Source: Alphaproteobacteria bacterium | GTDB taxonomy: Bacteria; Pseudomonadota; Alphaproteobacteria; Rhodobacterales; Rhodobacteraceae | Length of the DNA: 64,000 nt | Direction: 5' to 3' | Assembly (NCBI GenBank): GCA_030431825.1 | Contig: JAUIIJ010000028.1 | Coordinates: 1-64,000 of the forward strand | Shown: positions 51,974 through 62,755 of the stretch, one piece after another | How positions within the stretch are numbered: the first letter of the stretch is position 1 | Layout of the letters: the number at the start of each line of letters is the position of its first letter | The notes under the pieces: generated by a model | Told to the model about the DNA's origin: nothing | Seen by the model: only the letters and a program-made list of their open reading frames with translations | Database searches by the model: none | Program-made: the position numbers and the translations under genes

Positions 51974-53767
51974 TCAGGCCATGACGAAATCGAAGTCTGC
52001 CGGTGTCAGCACCAGACCGGCCTGCCCGGCCAGCACGATGGTTCCATTGTCATGTTCGATCTCGCGATTCCCGCCGGAATTGGAGAACGTGAGATCCCCG
52101 AACCCACCGGTATGACCGACCAGGCGCAGCGTGTCGGTCCCATCGGCAAAATCGACAACGGTATCCGTACCGCTCCTCCTGCCGAATACAAAGGTATCCG
52201 CCCCGCCATTCCCGCGCAGGGTGTCGTTGCCGAAACCGCCATCAATGATATCGCGGCCCGCGCCACCGATCACGGTGTCGCGGCCAATCTGTCCAAACAG
52301 CTTGTCATTGCCCGCATCGCCCCTGATCGTGTCATTGCCGCTGCCGCCCAGTATCCGGTCGGCACCACCCTTGCCCGAGATCACATTTCTGCCGGCGTCG
52401 CCGGTCAACGTATCCGCGCGCTGGCTGCCGATGAGGTTCTCAATGCCGACGGCGCTGAAATGTCCGGCGTCGCTGGCAACTTCCTGATAGGCGCCATTCA
52501 ATGCCAGGCTAAAGGTCACCCCCTGTGAAAATGCGTGAAAACTCAGGGTGTCGACCCCGGCACCGCCGCGGATGACGACACCTTCTTCTTCCGCAGTATA
52601 GAACAGGTCCTGCACGTTGATCCGGTCATTGCCTCGACCGGCGCCGACAATTCCGGCGCCCCCCGAGCCGAGCGTCACCACATCATTGCCGCCTGAGGTC
52701 GAGATGTTTTCGACCCAACCGGTTTCGCCGTTCCCGGTGGTCACCCTGTCGGCCCCGTTCCCGAGGCGGACCGATCCCGCAAAATAGGTCAGCTCCACCA
52801 CCGTACTCTGATCGTCGCTTGCGTCATCCCGTCGGTCGGTTGTTTCGATCGACCCGATATAGCCGTTCGCGGAGCCCGTGATCTGATGCGACTGGGTCGT
52901 GTCAGATGTGAACTTGATGCTTGCGACTCCCCCGCTGCCGATGGTCATGTCCGAGCTGACTTCCCAACCGTAGATGCTCTGCACGCCGCCTTTTCTGGAT
53001 GAAAAGCTCAGATCGCTGTCAAAGACACGGATCGATTCCGCGCGCGCCGTCCCGAAAAGCGAGATCGAGACATCACCCTCGCCGCCCCGGAAACTGTCCA
53101 GACGGCTGCCCGCGAGAACCCTGACATCACTCGCACCACCGAAATCCTTCAACATCTCGATGCGGCCGCCATTTCGTACAACGACAGTGTCGTTTCCTTC
53201 CCGCATATTGACCGAGGACACGCGTCCGGCATCCACCACGAGATTGTCATCGAGCGATCCGAAACCGATGTTTTGCACTCCCCCCCGGACGGTGAAGTCG
53301 CCGCGCCCCCGGTAGATGTCGATCCCGCCGATATTCCCGACGGCAGTGTCGATCCGGTTCACATCCGCGCCAAGGCTGATCCAGTGCATCCAGTCGTTCT
53401 GCGCGCCCAACGTGATGTCATGCAGATCACCGTCCCATCCATTCATGTAACGCACCCTGGTCGACGTCAGATCGACGTCGGAATTGTAGCCAAGGTTCAG
53501 ATATTCGATTTCCCGACCGGCACCGTTATTCGCATCAGCGATGCGCGTGATGTGATCGTCACCGGCAACCTGCAACATCCGGATACGCCAATCCGATCCG
53601 GTCAGGTTCAGGGTCGCATCCAGATCGTCGGGCGCTTCTACGAAAACCGAATATCTGTCAATCGTCGGACGGGATCCGCCGGTGTTCCAGGAAACCGCGC
53701 TGGCGCCGGACAAACGCGGAACGTCGTTTACACCATCAAATGTCACATTGAGAAACTGGGTTGGCAT
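51974..53767 (-). CDS. RTX-type calcium-binding secreted protein, longer paralogue
   Basis: 597 aa; AGGGGAG lies 7 bp before the ATG at 53767. Residues 1-420 are a repetitive beta-rich region (GNGETGWVENISTSGGNDVV, GREIEYLNLGYNSDVDL), perhaps a beta helix. About 430-540 carry the nonapeptide repeats GGxGxDxLxG (GGSGNDTIRGDAGNDKLFG, GGAGRDIIDGGFGNDTLRG), which bind Ca outside the cell. The C-terminal ~60 residues (RRSGTDTVVDFADGTDTLRL then FDFVMA) form the shared secretion-signal module, consistent with type I export. No transporter genes are close. Confidence 0.85.
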   Translation of the reverse strand: MPTQFLNVTFDGVNDVPRLSGASAVSWNTGGSRPTIDRYSVFVEAPDDLDATLNLTGSDWRIRMLQVAGDDHITRIADANNGAGREIEYLNLGYNSDVDLTSTRVRYMNGWDGDLHDITLGAQNDWMHWISLGADVNRIDTAVGNIGGIDIYRGRGDFTVRGGVQNIGFGSLDDNLVVDAGRVSSVNMREGNDTVVVRNGGRIEMLKDFGGASDVRVLAGSRLDSFRGGEGDVSISLFGTARAESIRVFDSDLSFSSRKGGVQSIYGWEVSSDMTIGSGGVASIKFTSDTTQSHQITGSANGYIGSIETTDRRDDASDDQSTVVELTYFAGSVRLGNGADRVTTGNGETGWVENISTSGGNDVVTLGSGGAGIVGAGRGNDRINVQDLFYTAEEEGVVIRGGAGVDTLSFHAFSQGVTFSLALNGAYQEVASDAGHFSAVGIENLIGSQRADTLTGDAGRNVISGKGGADRILGGSGNDTIRGDAGNDKLFGQIGRDTVIGGAGRDIIDGGFGNDTLRGNGGADTFVFGRRSGTDTVVDFADGTDTLRLVGHTGGFGDLTFSNSGGNREIEHDNGTIVLAGQAGLVLTPADFDFVMA

Positions 53768-53947
53768 TATTCTACTCCCCTAAAATATATGTGCTGAATA
53801 ATGGGGATTTCTTAACATAAATTGCGTCAAAAATACATATGCCGAGGCAAAGTTTCCCGAGCACTCGAAGGCGGCGGGAATTCCGCACGGCCTCGGCGCG
53901 CTCATTGTCCGGTTGAATGTGGCCCCCGGCCCGTCGGCCGTATCCGG

Positions 53948-55438
53948 TCAGACGAAATCGAAATCGGTATCAGACAGGTTTAACCCGGCCAGACCGACCA
54001 GGATGATCGATCCATTGTCATGCTCCACACGCAAGTTGCCGTTCTGGTCACGGATGCCGAGGGTGTCGAACCCGCCTTCATGGCCCTGAAGGCGCAAAAG
54101 GTCACTGCCCTGCTCGAAATCGACAACCCGGTCCTGACCGCTCCGGTCACCGAACACGAAGATATCGGCGCCGCTGCCCCCGGTCAGAATGTCGGTCTGG
54201 GTCTCGTCCGAACCTTCGGGCCCGAAATCGCGCCCGCCGTCGAGCGTATCGTCGCCCGCGCCTCCATGCAGGCGATCCGATCCCGACCCACCGTCCAGCG
54301 TGTCGTCGCCGCCACGACCGCGCAGCCGGTCATCGCCGCCACCGCCGGACAGCCTGTCGGCCCCGTCATTGCCGATCAGAGTGTCGTTTCCCGTCCCGCC
54401 GTCGACCGCACCGGTTGTGATCCCGGTCCCGGTCAGCTTGTAAAAATCATCGCCCGCGCCGAGACCGATGTCACCGACAATCGTGCCGTGATTGACCAGT
54501 CGATAATCGGCCTGGCTCTCGCCGCCGTCGATGTTGCCCGAGATCACGCCGGTATTCACGATATCCGTGTTGCCAGACCAACGATAATCGACCAACGCAT
54601 CGATATCGCCGCTGATCACCCCGGAATTGCGCAGGATCAGATCGCCCGCGACATCGATCCAAATACCCAGATTTCCCGCGAGCGTACCCGAATTTACCAA
54701 CCTCAGGTCAGCATCCTGCAGATGGATCGCATCCCCGACCGCACTGATACTGCCAGAATTGGTGATGGTCGCCTGTTCATCACCCTCGGTCAGTTCGATC
54801 GCGTGCGACACGGACGCAAGGATCGTTCCCTCGTTTCGAATGACGAGTTCCTGATGACCGTTCGAAGACACGCCGAAAGCGCCGGAAATCACCGAGACAT
54901 TGCGGATCGCGCCACCGGCATCAAGGAGTTCGATCGCCGCGCCGTCGCCCGACGAAACCCAACCACGGTTGAAAATCGCGGCATACCCGTCCGGCTCGTC
55001 ATCCTGACTGGCTATCCTGATCCCGACACCTGTGCCATGCACTGTGCCGGATACTCTCAGTACCGTGTCGGGCGATGCCGTTTCAATTCCGCCAAAACTG
55101 CCGCGTATATCTCCGGCGACACGAATATCCGCACCGAATCCTTGAGAGACCAGCAGCCCCAATTGCCCGGAAAGCGATCCGGCTTGACCAACATTGATGT
55201 CCGAGCGCAAACCCTGCCCGACCCCGGTTCCGGGATCCGAAACCAGCGCAACAGCGACCCCGTCCGCCCGAATCCGCCCCATGAGTTGAAGGGTGGCGCC
55301 GATATCCGCCTCTGTGCGGTTGGTCAGACCGAGGAAATCATCGGTGATCACACTGCCCGAGGGCGTGACGATGACCTCATCGGACAGGTCAAGGAAATAG
55401 GTCGACGTCAGATCGCCGTCGATGATCTCGGTGGCCAT
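53948..55438 (-). CDS. RTX-type calcium-binding secreted protein, shorter paralogue
   Basis: 496 aa; CAGGAG precedes the ATG at 55438. Residues 60-340 are imperfect ~20-residue repeats of the kind [46 protein letters not shown], each with Asn-Ser/Thr-Gly, typical of autotransporter-like beta helices. RTX nonapeptides follow ([38 protein letters not shown]), then the same C-terminal module as the neighbour: [20 protein letters not shown] and a closing DTDFDFV. Gene pair probably arose by duplication with exchange of the N-terminal part. Confidence 0.85.
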   Translation of the reverse strand: MATEIIDGDLTSTYFLDLSDEVIVTPSGSVITDDFLGLTNRTEADIGATLQLMGRIRADGVAVALVSDPGTGVGQGLRSDINVGQAGSLSGQLGLLVSQGFGADIRVAGDIRGSFGGIETASPDTVLRVSGTVHGTGVGIRIASQDDEPDGYAAIFNRGWVSSGDGAAIELLDAGGAIRNVSVISGAFGVSSNGHQELVIRNEGTILASVSHAIELTEGDEQATITNSGSISAVGDAIHLQDADLRLVNSGTLAGNLGIWIDVAGDLILRNSGVISGDIDALVDYRWSGNTDIVNTGVISGNIDGGESQADYRLVNHGTIVGDIGLGAGDDFYKLTGTGITTGAVDGGTGNDTLIGNDGADRLSGGGGDDRLRGRGGDDTLDGGSGSDRLHGGAGDDTLDGGRDFGPEGSDETQTDILTGGSGADIFVFGDRSGQDRVVDFEQGSDLLRLQGHEGGFDTLGIRDQNGNLRVEHDNGSIILVGLAGLNLSDTDFDFV

Positions 55439-55531
55439 TGCGCGCTCCTGTGCTTGGGCACGTGATCGTTAGCGAAAAAGCATGACGCAATTGCGGCGCC
55501 TCGAGGCAGACGTCGCGTCAACGTGAACCCG

Positions 55532-56659
55532 TCAGCCCTCGGCCTGTGCCTCGGCCCGGCTCTTGCCGGTCACATCCAGCGCCAGCGTCGCGCCCATGAA
55601 TCCATCCAGATCGCCGTCGAGCACCCCCTTGGTGTCCGAGGTTTCGTAGTTCGTGCGCAGATCCTTGACCATCTGGTAGGGTTGCAGGACGTATGACCGG
55701 ATCTGGTTGCCCCAGCCGGCGTCGCCCTTGTTTTCATGTGCTTCGTTGATGGCCGCGTTGCGCTTGTCGAGTTCCAGCTGATACAGCCGCGACTTGAGCG
55801 CCTTCATCGCAATGTCGCGGTTCTGGTGCTGGGATTTTTCCGAACTTGTCACCACGATCCCCGTGGGATGGTGGGTGATCCGCACCGCCGAGTCCGTGGT
55901 GTTCACGTGCTGTCCGCCCGCGCCGGATGACCGGTAGGTGTCAACGCGGATATCCGCCGGGTTGACCTCGATTTCGATATTGTCGTCCACGACCGGATAG
56001 ACCCAGACCGAAGAGAACGAGGTGTGACGCTTGGCGGCGCTGTCAAAGGGGCTGATCCGCACCAGCCGGTGCACACCGCTCTCGGATTTCAGCCAGCCAT
56101 AGGCGTTCTGACCGCTGATCTTGTAGGTCGCCGACTTGATCCCCGCCTCGTCGCCCGCGCTTTCGGATTGCAGCTCGACCTTGTAGCCCTTTTTCTCGGC
56201 CCAGCGGACATACATCCGCGCCAGCATCGAGGCCCAGTCACAGCTCTCGGTGCCGCCCGCACCGGCGTTGATCTCCAGAAAGGTGTCATTGCCGTCCGCC
56301 TCGCCATCCAGCAGCGCCTCGAGCTCTTTTTGCGCGGCCTTGACGGCAAGGGATTTGAGCGCGGTCTCGGCATCGGCGACCACCTCGTCATCCTCTTCCA
56401 TCTCGCCCAGTTCGATCATTTCGACATTGTCCGAGAGGTCGCGTTTGATCGACTCGTAGGTCTCCATCGCGTCAACCAGGGTCTGACGGTCGCGCATCAG
56501 CTTTTGCGCGGCATCCGGGTCATCCCAAAGGTTGGGGTCCTCGACGCGCGCATTGAATTCCTCGAGCCTATGCGGCGCGGTTTCCCAATCGAGCCGCTGC
56601 GCCAGCAGCTCCAGCGATTTCTCGATCTCGGCGACGGTGTTCTGGGTTTCGGCGCGCAT
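55532..56659 (-). CDS. prfB: Peptide chain release factor 2
   Basis: 375 aa. Recognises UAA and UGA stop codons: the tripeptide region reads RISPFDS (SPF form of RF2) and the peptidyl-hydrolase motif is [16 protein letters not shown] (GGQ). The start ATG at 56659 runs uninterrupted to the end, so the programmed +1 frameshift found in many bacteria is absent, as usual in alphaproteobacteria. It follows the penicillin-binding protein gene by 85 bp on the same strand. Confidence 0.96.
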   Translation of the reverse strand: MRAETQNTVAEIEKSLELLAQRLDWETAPHRLEEFNARVEDPNLWDDPDAAQKLMRDRQTLVDAMETYESIKRDLSDNVEMIELGEMEEDDEVVADAETALKSLAVKAAQKELEALLDGEADGNDTFLEINAGAGGTESCDWASMLARMYVRWAEKKGYKVELQSESAGDEAGIKSATYKISGQNAYGWLKSESGVHRLVRISPFDSAAKRHTSFSSVWVYPVVDDNIEIEVNPADIRVDTYRSSGAGGQHVNTTDSAVRITHHPTGIVVTSSEKSQHQNRDIAMKALKSRLYQLELDKRNAAINEAHENKGDAGWGNQIRSYVLQPYQMVKDLRTNYETSDTKGVLDGDLDGFMGATLALDVTGKSRAEAQAEG

Positions 56660-56744
56660 GGCAATCCTAGCGGTTCAATCTGTGAGACCCGGTGATAAAC
56701 CAGCCCCGCCAGCGCGGCAAGCGCCGCTTGCACCCATCAGCGCG

Positions 56745-59297
56745 TCAATACAATCCGCCCGAACTCACCGTGCCGAAATTCGCCTTGGGTCCGACAACCG
56801 CGGTGCCACCGGTCGATGTCTTGACCTGCCGTCCGCCGCTCTGCACCTCTTCCACCAGAGGCAGGTTCGACCCCATCGCGAAACCGCCGTCATAGGTACG
56901 GCCGAAATCGGGATCGGTGCCATCGCGGAAATACTCGGCAACGACATTCGGGCCGCTGGCACTGTCCGGCAGACGCCCGCCGGTAAAGCGGTCGATCTTG
57001 ATGAAATAGCCACCCGGCGGCACTTCGAACGGTCCGCCGCCATATTTCTCGGTCGCCTCGAGCATGAAGGACTGGAACACCGGCCCGCAGAGCGACGATC
57101 CGTAGGCGCTGCGCCCGAGGGGGCGTGGGCGGTCATAGCCGATATAGCACCCGGCAACGATATTGCTGGTAAAGCCGATGAACCAGACATCGCGCGCCTC
57201 GTTGGTGGTGCCGGTCTTGCCCGCCGTCGGCACCGGCAGCTTCACGACGCCGCTCGCGGTGCCGCGATCGACGACCCCCTTCATCATCGAGGTCAGCTGA
57301 TACGCCGTCACCGCGTCCATCACCCGTTCGCGATCGCTGACGATGCGGGGAGTCGCGCCCGGTTGCAGCGCCGCCGAGTTGCAATCGACGCAATCGCGCT
57401 TGTCATGCCGGTAGATGGTCTTGCCGTAGCGGTCCTGGATCCGGTCGACCAGCGTCGGCTCCACCCGCTCACCGCCATTGGCAAACATCGCATAGGCCGC
57501 AACCATCTTGTAAAGCGTCGTCTCCTCCGAGCCGAGCGCATTGGCCAGATACGGTCCCATGTCGTCATACACGCCGAATTTCTCGGCATAGTTGGCCACC
57601 GTATACATGCCCACCTCCTGCGCGAGGCGGATGGTCATCAGGTTCCGCGACTGTTCGATCCCGGTGCGCAGCGGCGTCGGCCCGTAGAACTTGTTGGACG
57701 AGTTGCGTGGTCGCCAGAGCCCCTGCGGCGTGTTCACCTCGATCGGCGCATCGACCACGATGGTCGCCGGGCTGTAGCCGCTGTCGAGCGCGGCCGCGTA
57801 GACGAAGGGCTTGAAGCTCGACCCCGGCTGGCGCTGCGCCTGGGTGGCACGGTTGAACACCGAATCCTGATAGCTGAACCCGCCCTGCATCGCCAGGACA
57901 CGACCGGTATTGACGTCCATCGCCATGAAACCGCCCTGCACATCGCTGACCTGGCGCAGGGTCCAGCGGATGAACGAACCGTCATCGTCATTCGTCATCG
58001 CGCGCACCAGCACCACATCGCCCACAGCCAGCAGGTCGCCGGCCACCTGCGCCTTGCGGCCCAACGTGCCATCACGATTGCGCTTGCGCGCCCATTGCAC
58101 ATCCTTGGCGGTGATCCAGTGCCCGTCGGCGTCCTCCTGGACATCTTCGATGCCGATCCGTGCGTCCTGCGCGCCCACCTCCAGAACCACCGCGGGGCGC
58201 CATTCGCCGTTCAGAACGATGTCGCGCGGCACATCGGCCGAGCGCAGCGCCTCGCGCCAGCTTGCCTCGTCGGCCAACTGCTCGGCCGGGATCGTGTCTT
58301 CTGTACCGTGCCAGATGCCAAGCCCACGGTCATAGCGCTCCAGCTGCCGCCGCAGCGACTCTGCCGCGACCGTCTGCATTTCCTCGTCGATGGTGGCGCG
58401 CACGCTGAAGCCGCCGGTAAAGAACTCGCCGTCACCGAATTCATCCTTCAACTGGCGTCGAATCTCCTCGGTGAAATAATCGCGCGGCGGCAACGCGGTG
58501 CGGAAGCTCTCGAAATCTCCGTTCTGAACCGAACGCAGCGGCTGTTTCACCTCGTATTCGAAGGTTGCGTGGTCGATATAGCCGTTCTCGTACATTTCGC
58601 GCAGTACATAGTTGCGCCGCTGGGTGACCCGTTCCTTGGCGAGAACCGGATGGTATTTGCTGGGTGCCTGCGGCATCGCGGCCAGCATCGCCGCCTCGTG
58701 CGGTGCAAGCTCGGCAAGCGTCTTGTTGAAATAGGTCTGGCTCGCCGCCGCGACACCATAGGAGTTCTGCCCGAGGAAAATCTCGTTCAGGTAGAGTTCG
58801 AGGATCTGTTCCTTGTCCAGCGTCTCTTCGAGCCGGGCGGCAAGGATGATCTCCTTGATCTTGCGCTCGATCTTGCGATCCGCGGACAGCAGGAAGTTCT
58901 TCATCACCTGCTGCGTGATCGTCGAGGCACCGCGCACGTTCTGGCCACGGGATTTCACCGCCTCGAATGCCGCCACCGCAATGCCGCGGGTATCGTAACC
59001 CTTGTGCGTGTAGAAATTCTTGTCTTCGGCCGAGACAAACGCCTCTTTCACAAGGTCCGGGATCTCGTCCGCCGGCGCGAACAGCCGGCGTTCCTTGGCG
59101 AATTCGTCGATCATGTGACCTTCACCGGAATAGATCCGGCTGATCGTGGGCGGCTTGTAATTGGCCAGCGATTCGTGGCTGGGCAGATCCCGACCGTAGA
59201 TCCAGAAAACGGCACCGATGCTGAGCGCCAGCACGGCGATGCCAAGAGTGACGAGCGTAAAAATCGCTCCAAAGAAGGATAGGACGAAACGGATCAC
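56745..59297 (-). CDS. mrcA: Class A penicillin-binding protein 1A (glycosyltransferase/transpeptidase)
   Basis: 850 aa, GTG start at 59297. An N-terminal anchor (FFGAIFTLVTLGIAVLALSIG) is followed by the GT51 domain with the catalytic Glu in SAEDKNFYTHKGYD and the GASTITQQ motif, then an OB/linker insertion, and the transpeptidase with SSFKPF (Ser nucleophile and Lys), the SRN triad and KTGTTNEA. It polymerises and cross-links peptidoglycan in the periplasm. An extra cysteine pair (DCVDC) near residue 630 is unusual to see and may form a disulfide. Confidence 0.96.
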   Translation of the reverse strand: MIRFVLSFFGAIFTLVTLGIAVLALSIGAVFWIYGRDLPSHESLANYKPPTISRIYSGEGHMIDEFAKERRLFAPADEIPDLVKEAFVSAEDKNFYTHKGYDTRGIAVAAFEAVKSRGQNVRGASTITQQVMKNFLLSADRKIERKIKEIILAARLEETLDKEQILELYLNEIFLGQNSYGVAAASQTYFNKTLAELAPHEAAMLAAMPQAPSKYHPVLAKERVTQRRNYVLREMYENGYIDHATFEYEVKQPLRSVQNGDFESFRTALPPRDYFTEEIRRQLKDEFGDGEFFTGGFSVRATIDEEMQTVAAESLRRQLERYDRGLGIWHGTEDTIPAEQLADEASWREALRSADVPRDIVLNGEWRPAVVLEVGAQDARIGIEDVQEDADGHWITAKDVQWARKRNRDGTLGRKAQVAGDLLAVGDVVLVRAMTNDDDGSFIRWTLRQVSDVQGGFMAMDVNTGRVLAMQGGFSYQDSVFNRATQAQRQPGSSFKPFVYAAALDSGYSPATIVVDAPIEVNTPQGLWRPRNSSNKFYGPTPLRTGIEQSRNLMTIRLAQEVGMYTVANYAEKFGVYDDMGPYLANALGSEETTLYKMVAAYAMFANGGERVEPTLVDRIQDRYGKTIYRHDKRDCVDCNSAALQPGATPRIVSDRERVMDAVTAYQLTSMMKGVVDRGTASGVVKLPVPTAGKTGTTNEARDVWFIGFTSNIVAGCYIGYDRPRPLGRSAYGSSLCGPVFQSFMLEATEKYGGGPFEVPPGGYFIKIDRFTGGRLPDSASGPNVVAEYFRDGTDPDFGRTYDGGFAMGSNLPLVEEVQSGGRQVKTSTGGTAVVGPKANFGTVSSGGLY

Positions 59298-59431
59298 GGG
59301 ATAGCCTCTGCTGGCGCGGTGGCCTCTATATAGGGATGAGCAGCCAGAGGGTCAAAACACAACGCGAAATAATACGAGACCCTGTCGTCAGGTCAGCGGA
59401 AACACACGCATGGCCCGCGTTGCAAAAGCGA

Positions 59432-60577
59432 CTATCCCCGTTCCGCCATGAACCGCGCGAGGCGCTTGAGCCCCTCTTCGATATCCTCGGTCGAGCGCGC
59501 GTAGGAAAACCGCAGCGTCCGGTGCCCGCGCACCGGATCGAAATCAAGCCCGGGCGTCACCGCCACCCCGGCCTTGTCGAGAATCTCGGCGGCAAAGGCG
59601 CGGCTGTCATCGGTGAGGTCGGACACATCGGCATAGACATAGAACGCCCCGTCCGGCGGCGCGATGTTGGTAAAGCCCGCCTTGGGCAACCCGTCGAGCA
59701 TCAGCGCGCGGTTGACCTTGTAGACATCCAGATTCGCGGTCAACTCGCTCTCGCAATCCATCGCCGCCAGCGCGGCCACCTGGCTGGCATGGGGCGCACA
59801 GATGAACATGTTCTGCGCGATCCGTTCCAGAACGCGCACGTGGTCCGGCGGCACCACCATCCAGCCCACACGCCAGCCGGTCATGCTGAAATATTTGGAG
59901 AAGGAATTGATCACATAGCAATCGTCGGTCAGTTCGAGCGCGCTCACCGCTTTTGAATCGTATTCGATCCCGTGATAGATTTCGTCGCTGATGAACGATG
60001 CGCCCTGCCCCGCTGCCGCATCGATCAGCGCGCCCATCGCGGCGCGATCGAGCATCGTGCCGGACGGATTGGCGGGCGAGGCCACCATCAACCCCGCGAG
60101 ATCGAGCCCGGAAAAATCCGCCGGAACAGGTTGCAGGCGATTGCCGGGTGCAGTCGGCAGATCGACCGGCACCAGATCCAGTGCCCGCAGGATCTGGCGA
60201 TAGCTCGGATAACCCGGCGCTCCGATCCCGACGCGGTCACCGGTATCGAAGAGCGCGGTAAAAGCCAGCAGGAAACCGGCGGAGGAACCGGAGGTCACCA
60301 CCACACGGCCCGGATCGAGATCGACATCGTACCAGTCGCCGTAGAGCCGCGCGATCCGCCGGCGCAACGCGGGCAGACCAAGCGCAACCGTGTAACCGAG
60401 CGGGTCGCTGTCGAGCGCGTGGCTCAGCGCGCGCATCGCCCCTTTTGGTGCACCGGTGCCCGGTTGCCCCACCTCCATGTGAATGATCCGCCGCCCGGTC
60501 TCTTCTGCCCGCCGCGCCGCGTCCATGACATCCATCACGATAAAGGGATCCACCTGTGATCTGGTTGAATTTCGCAT
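59432..60577 (-). CDS. PLP-dependent aminotransferase, class I/II
   Basis: 381 aa from the ATG at 60577 (MRNSTRSQVDPFIVMDV), with GGAG upstream. Fold type I: MEVGQPGTGAPKGAM, GYPSYRQIL, SPANPSGTM, the Asp/Tyr of ISDEIYHGIEYD, and the Schiff-base Lys in NSFSKYFSMTGWRVGWM. It resembles aspartate/aromatic aminotransferases, but donor and acceptor cannot be fixed. Divergent from dsbA. Confidence 0.9.
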   Translation of the reverse strand: MRNSTRSQVDPFIVMDVMDAARRAEETGRRIIHMEVGQPGTGAPKGAMRALSHALDSDPLGYTVALGLPALRRRIARLYGDWYDVDLDPGRVVVTSGSSAGFLLAFTALFDTGDRVGIGAPGYPSYRQILRALDLVPVDLPTAPGNRLQPVPADFSGLDLAGLMVASPANPSGTMLDRAAMGALIDAAAGQGASFISDEIYHGIEYDSKAVSALELTDDCYVINSFSKYFSMTGWRVGWMVVPPDHVRVLERIAQNMFICAPHASQVAALAAMDCESELTANLDVYKVNRALMLDGLPKAGFTNIAPPDGAFYVYADVSDLTDDSRAFAAEILDKAGVAVTPGLDFDPVRGHRTLRFSYARSTEDIEEGLKRLARFMAERG

Positions 60578-60781
60578 GTCGTTCTCCGGCGCTGGCTTCT
60601 GGCGGTTTGAGCGCGTATCCGCGCCAAGGTCAATGCCGGCGGCGGAAAACCGGCAGCTGACAGACAGCGTTCGTGCACACACACAGGGGCACAAGGTCGT
60701 TACCGAAAGATCCGACACCTTGGCAGCGGGCCAAAGATATGTTCATTGCCCCCAAGCAGCTTTCAACAAGGATGTCCAAAC

Positions 60782-61531
60782 ATGATCCGCTTTGCCGCCC
60801 CCGCCCTCACCGCGGTCGCCCTGTTCGCCGGATCGGCCAGCGCCGCCGATCTGACCGACCTCACGGAGGCCGAGCGTGCCGCATTCCGCGACGAGGTGCG
60901 TGCCTATCTGATGGATAATCCCGAGGTCATCATCGAGGCCGTCGATCTGCTCAAGGAACGCAACGCCGAGCAGCAGGCACAGGCCGACGTCGCCCTGGTC
61001 GAAGATAATGCCGATGCGCTGTTCGATGACGGGTATTCCTGGGTCGGTGGAAATCCGGACGGCGACATCACGCTGGTCGAGTTCATGGACTATCGCTGTG
61101 GTTACTGCCGGCGTGCCAAGCCCGAAGTGGCCAAGCTGCTCGCCGCGGATGGCAATATCCGGCTGATCATCAAGGAATTCCCGATTCTCGGCGACGCATC
61201 GGTTGCATCCTCGCGCTTTGCCATCGCAACGCGCAAGGTGGCGGGCGATGAGGCCTATGAGCAGGTGCATGACGCGCTGATGGAACTCGACGGCGACGTC
61301 AACGACGTGATCCTTGGCCGGCTGGCCGAAGGTCTGGGGCTGGACAGCGCGGCGATCCTTGCCCGCATGAACGATGACGACATCACCGCAGAGATCGCCG
61401 AAACCCGCGCGCTGGCGCAGCGCCTGCAAATCAGCGGCACGCCGACCTTCGTGCTGGAGGACGAACTGCTGCGCGGCTACCTGCCTGCGGATCAACTCGA
61501 AATCATCGTCTCTGAAAAGCGCGACGGCTAA
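60782..61531 (+). CDS. DsbA-family thiol:disulfide oxidoreductase
   Basis: 249 aa from the ATG at 60782, AAGGA 9 bp upstream. A signal peptide ends at AGSASA. An N-terminal helical segment (DNPEVIIEAVDLLKER) of the ScsC/Com1 type precedes the thioredoxin domain, whose active site is Cys106-Gly-Tyr-Cys109; the cis-proline is in SGTPTFVLE. The N-terminal helix may serve for oligomerisation, as in ScsC. It probably forms or isomerises disulfides in the periplasm, helped by the DsbB gene nearby on the other strand. Confidence 0.88.
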   Translation: MIRFAAPALTAVALFAGSASAADLTDLTEAERAAFRDEVRAYLMDNPEVIIEAVDLLKERNAEQQAQADVALVEDNADALFDDGYSWVGGNPDGDITLVEFMDYRCGYCRRAKPEVAKLLAADGNIRLIIKEFPILGDASVASSRFAIATRKVAGDEAYEQVHDALMELDGDVNDVILGRLAEGLGLDSAAILARMNDDDITAEIAETRALAQRLQISGTPTFVLEDELLRGYLPADQLEIIVSEKRDG

Positions 61532-61697
61532 ATCCCCGAGCGCCGCGATGTCCCGACCCGTCGCCTGCTTGCGGGGCGGCGGGTCGATCGCTTCCCGATC
61601 GTTCCACGCCGCCAGGCATTGATGCCACCGCAACCGGTCGCGACGACGCGAACTATCCGGTAGCACCGTTGCGTTGATATTCCAGTGTCAGGCGGCG

Positions 61698-62180
61698 TCA
61701 GGCTCGACGCGAACCATCTTCGCGCGGATACCGCAACGCGGCCAGCCACAGCAGCGTCAGCATCAGAGACAGAATCATGTTCCAGCTGGCCATGGACAGG
61801 CCGAACAATTCCCACGCCACGTCATTGCACCGCACCATCGGCGCCGTCATGATCTGGTCCAGCAATTGCTGGGGCGTCATCCCCTCGGTCGAACCCGAAG
61901 AGCAGGTCGTCGGCCCCTGCCACCATCCGCGTTCAACCCCGGTGTGATACCCGCCGATTGCCGCCGTGGTCAACGCGGCCAGCGCCCCGAGCAAGAGCAA
62001 CATGCGATTGGGTACCACGAGAGCGACGAGGCCGATCACGACGGCCGCCGCGTGGGGCCAACGCTGCCACAGACACAGGTCGCACGGGGCCAGGCCACCG
62101 ATATACTGGAAGGCAAACGCCCCCGCGAGCAATGCAAGCGACCCGCCGGACGCAGCGAGGATGCAAAGCCGCCGTGTCAT
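61698..62180 (-). CDS. dsbB: Disulfide bond formation protein B
   Basis: 160 aa with four membrane spans. The first redox pair is in APCDLCLWQRWPH (first periplasmic loop) and the second pair is Cys in PTTCSSGSTEG and MVRCNDVAW (second loop), as in DsbB. It passes electrons from DsbA to quinone. ATG at 62180 overlaps the YqaA-type gene stop by 4 bp (ATGA), so the two are co-expressed. Confidence 0.92.
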   Translation of the reverse strand: MTRRLCILAASGGSLALLAGAFAFQYIGGLAPCDLCLWQRWPHAAAVVIGLVALVVPNRMLLLLGALAALTTAAIGGYHTGVERGWWQGPTTCSSGSTEGMTPQQLLDQIMTAPMVRCNDVAWELFGLSMASWNMILSLMLTLLWLAALRYPREDGSRRA

Positions 62181-62755
62181 AGGTATTTCACCGCCGCGAA
62201 GCCCCCGATCAGCAAGAGGACAAAGGCCGTGAACACCAGACCCAGCCGCTTTTCGATAAAGCCGCGCACCGGCGCGCCGAACGCCCGCAGCAAGCCGGCG
62301 ACCACAAAGAAACGCAACGCCCGTGCCAAAATCGATGTCGCGACAAAGGTGCCGAGCGGCATTCCCGTCCAGCCGGACATGATCGTGATGACCTTGTAGG
62401 GAAATGGGGTGACCCCCGCTGTCAGAACCGCCCAGAAGCCGAAATCGTTGAAACGTGTGTTGAACTCGGCCATCGCGTCGGCCTTGCCCATCGAGGCGAG
62501 AATCGGCTGTCCGATCTCTTCATAGGCGAACGCACCGATGGCATAGCCCAGCAGCCCGCCAAGCACCGACGCAACCAGCGCCACACCGGCAATGATCCAC
62601 GCGCGCCGTGGCTGGGCCAGGATCATCGGGATCATCAGCAGGTCCGGTGGAATCGGAAAGACCGAGCTTTCGAGAAAGGCGACCACAGCAAGCCACCACA
62701 GCGCATGCGGATGGTCGGCAAGCCGGATCGTCCAGTCATATGTCTTTCTGAGCAT
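62177..62755 (-). CDS. YqaA-family (SNARE-associated/DedA-like) membrane protein
   Basis: 192 aa. DedA-superfamily landmarks are FLESSVFPIPPDLLMIPMI (re-entrant loop), GLLGYAIGAFAYEEIG and the GVTPFPYKVITIMSGWTGM segment. Members are probably lipid scramblases/flippases for undecaprenyl or phosphatidyl lipids in the inner membrane. It is upstream in the dsbB operon. Confidence 0.88.
   Translation of the reverse strand: MLRKTYDWTIRLADHPHALWWLAVVAFLESSVFPIPPDLLMIPMILAQPRRAWIIAGVALVASVLGGLLGYAIGAFAYEEIGQPILASMGKADAMAEFNTRFNDFGFWAVLTAGVTPFPYKVITIMSGWTGMPLGTFVATSILARALRFFVVAGLLRAFGAPVRGFIEKRLGLVFTAFVLLLIGGFAAVKYL

Noticed and set aside
55532-56659. Programmed frameshift in prfB
   Set aside because: The frame is continuous from ATG to stop; no in-frame early TGA.
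56532-59282. 916-codon frame opposite the penicillin-binding protein gene
   Set aside because: Antisense shadow of a gene with complete catalytic motifs.
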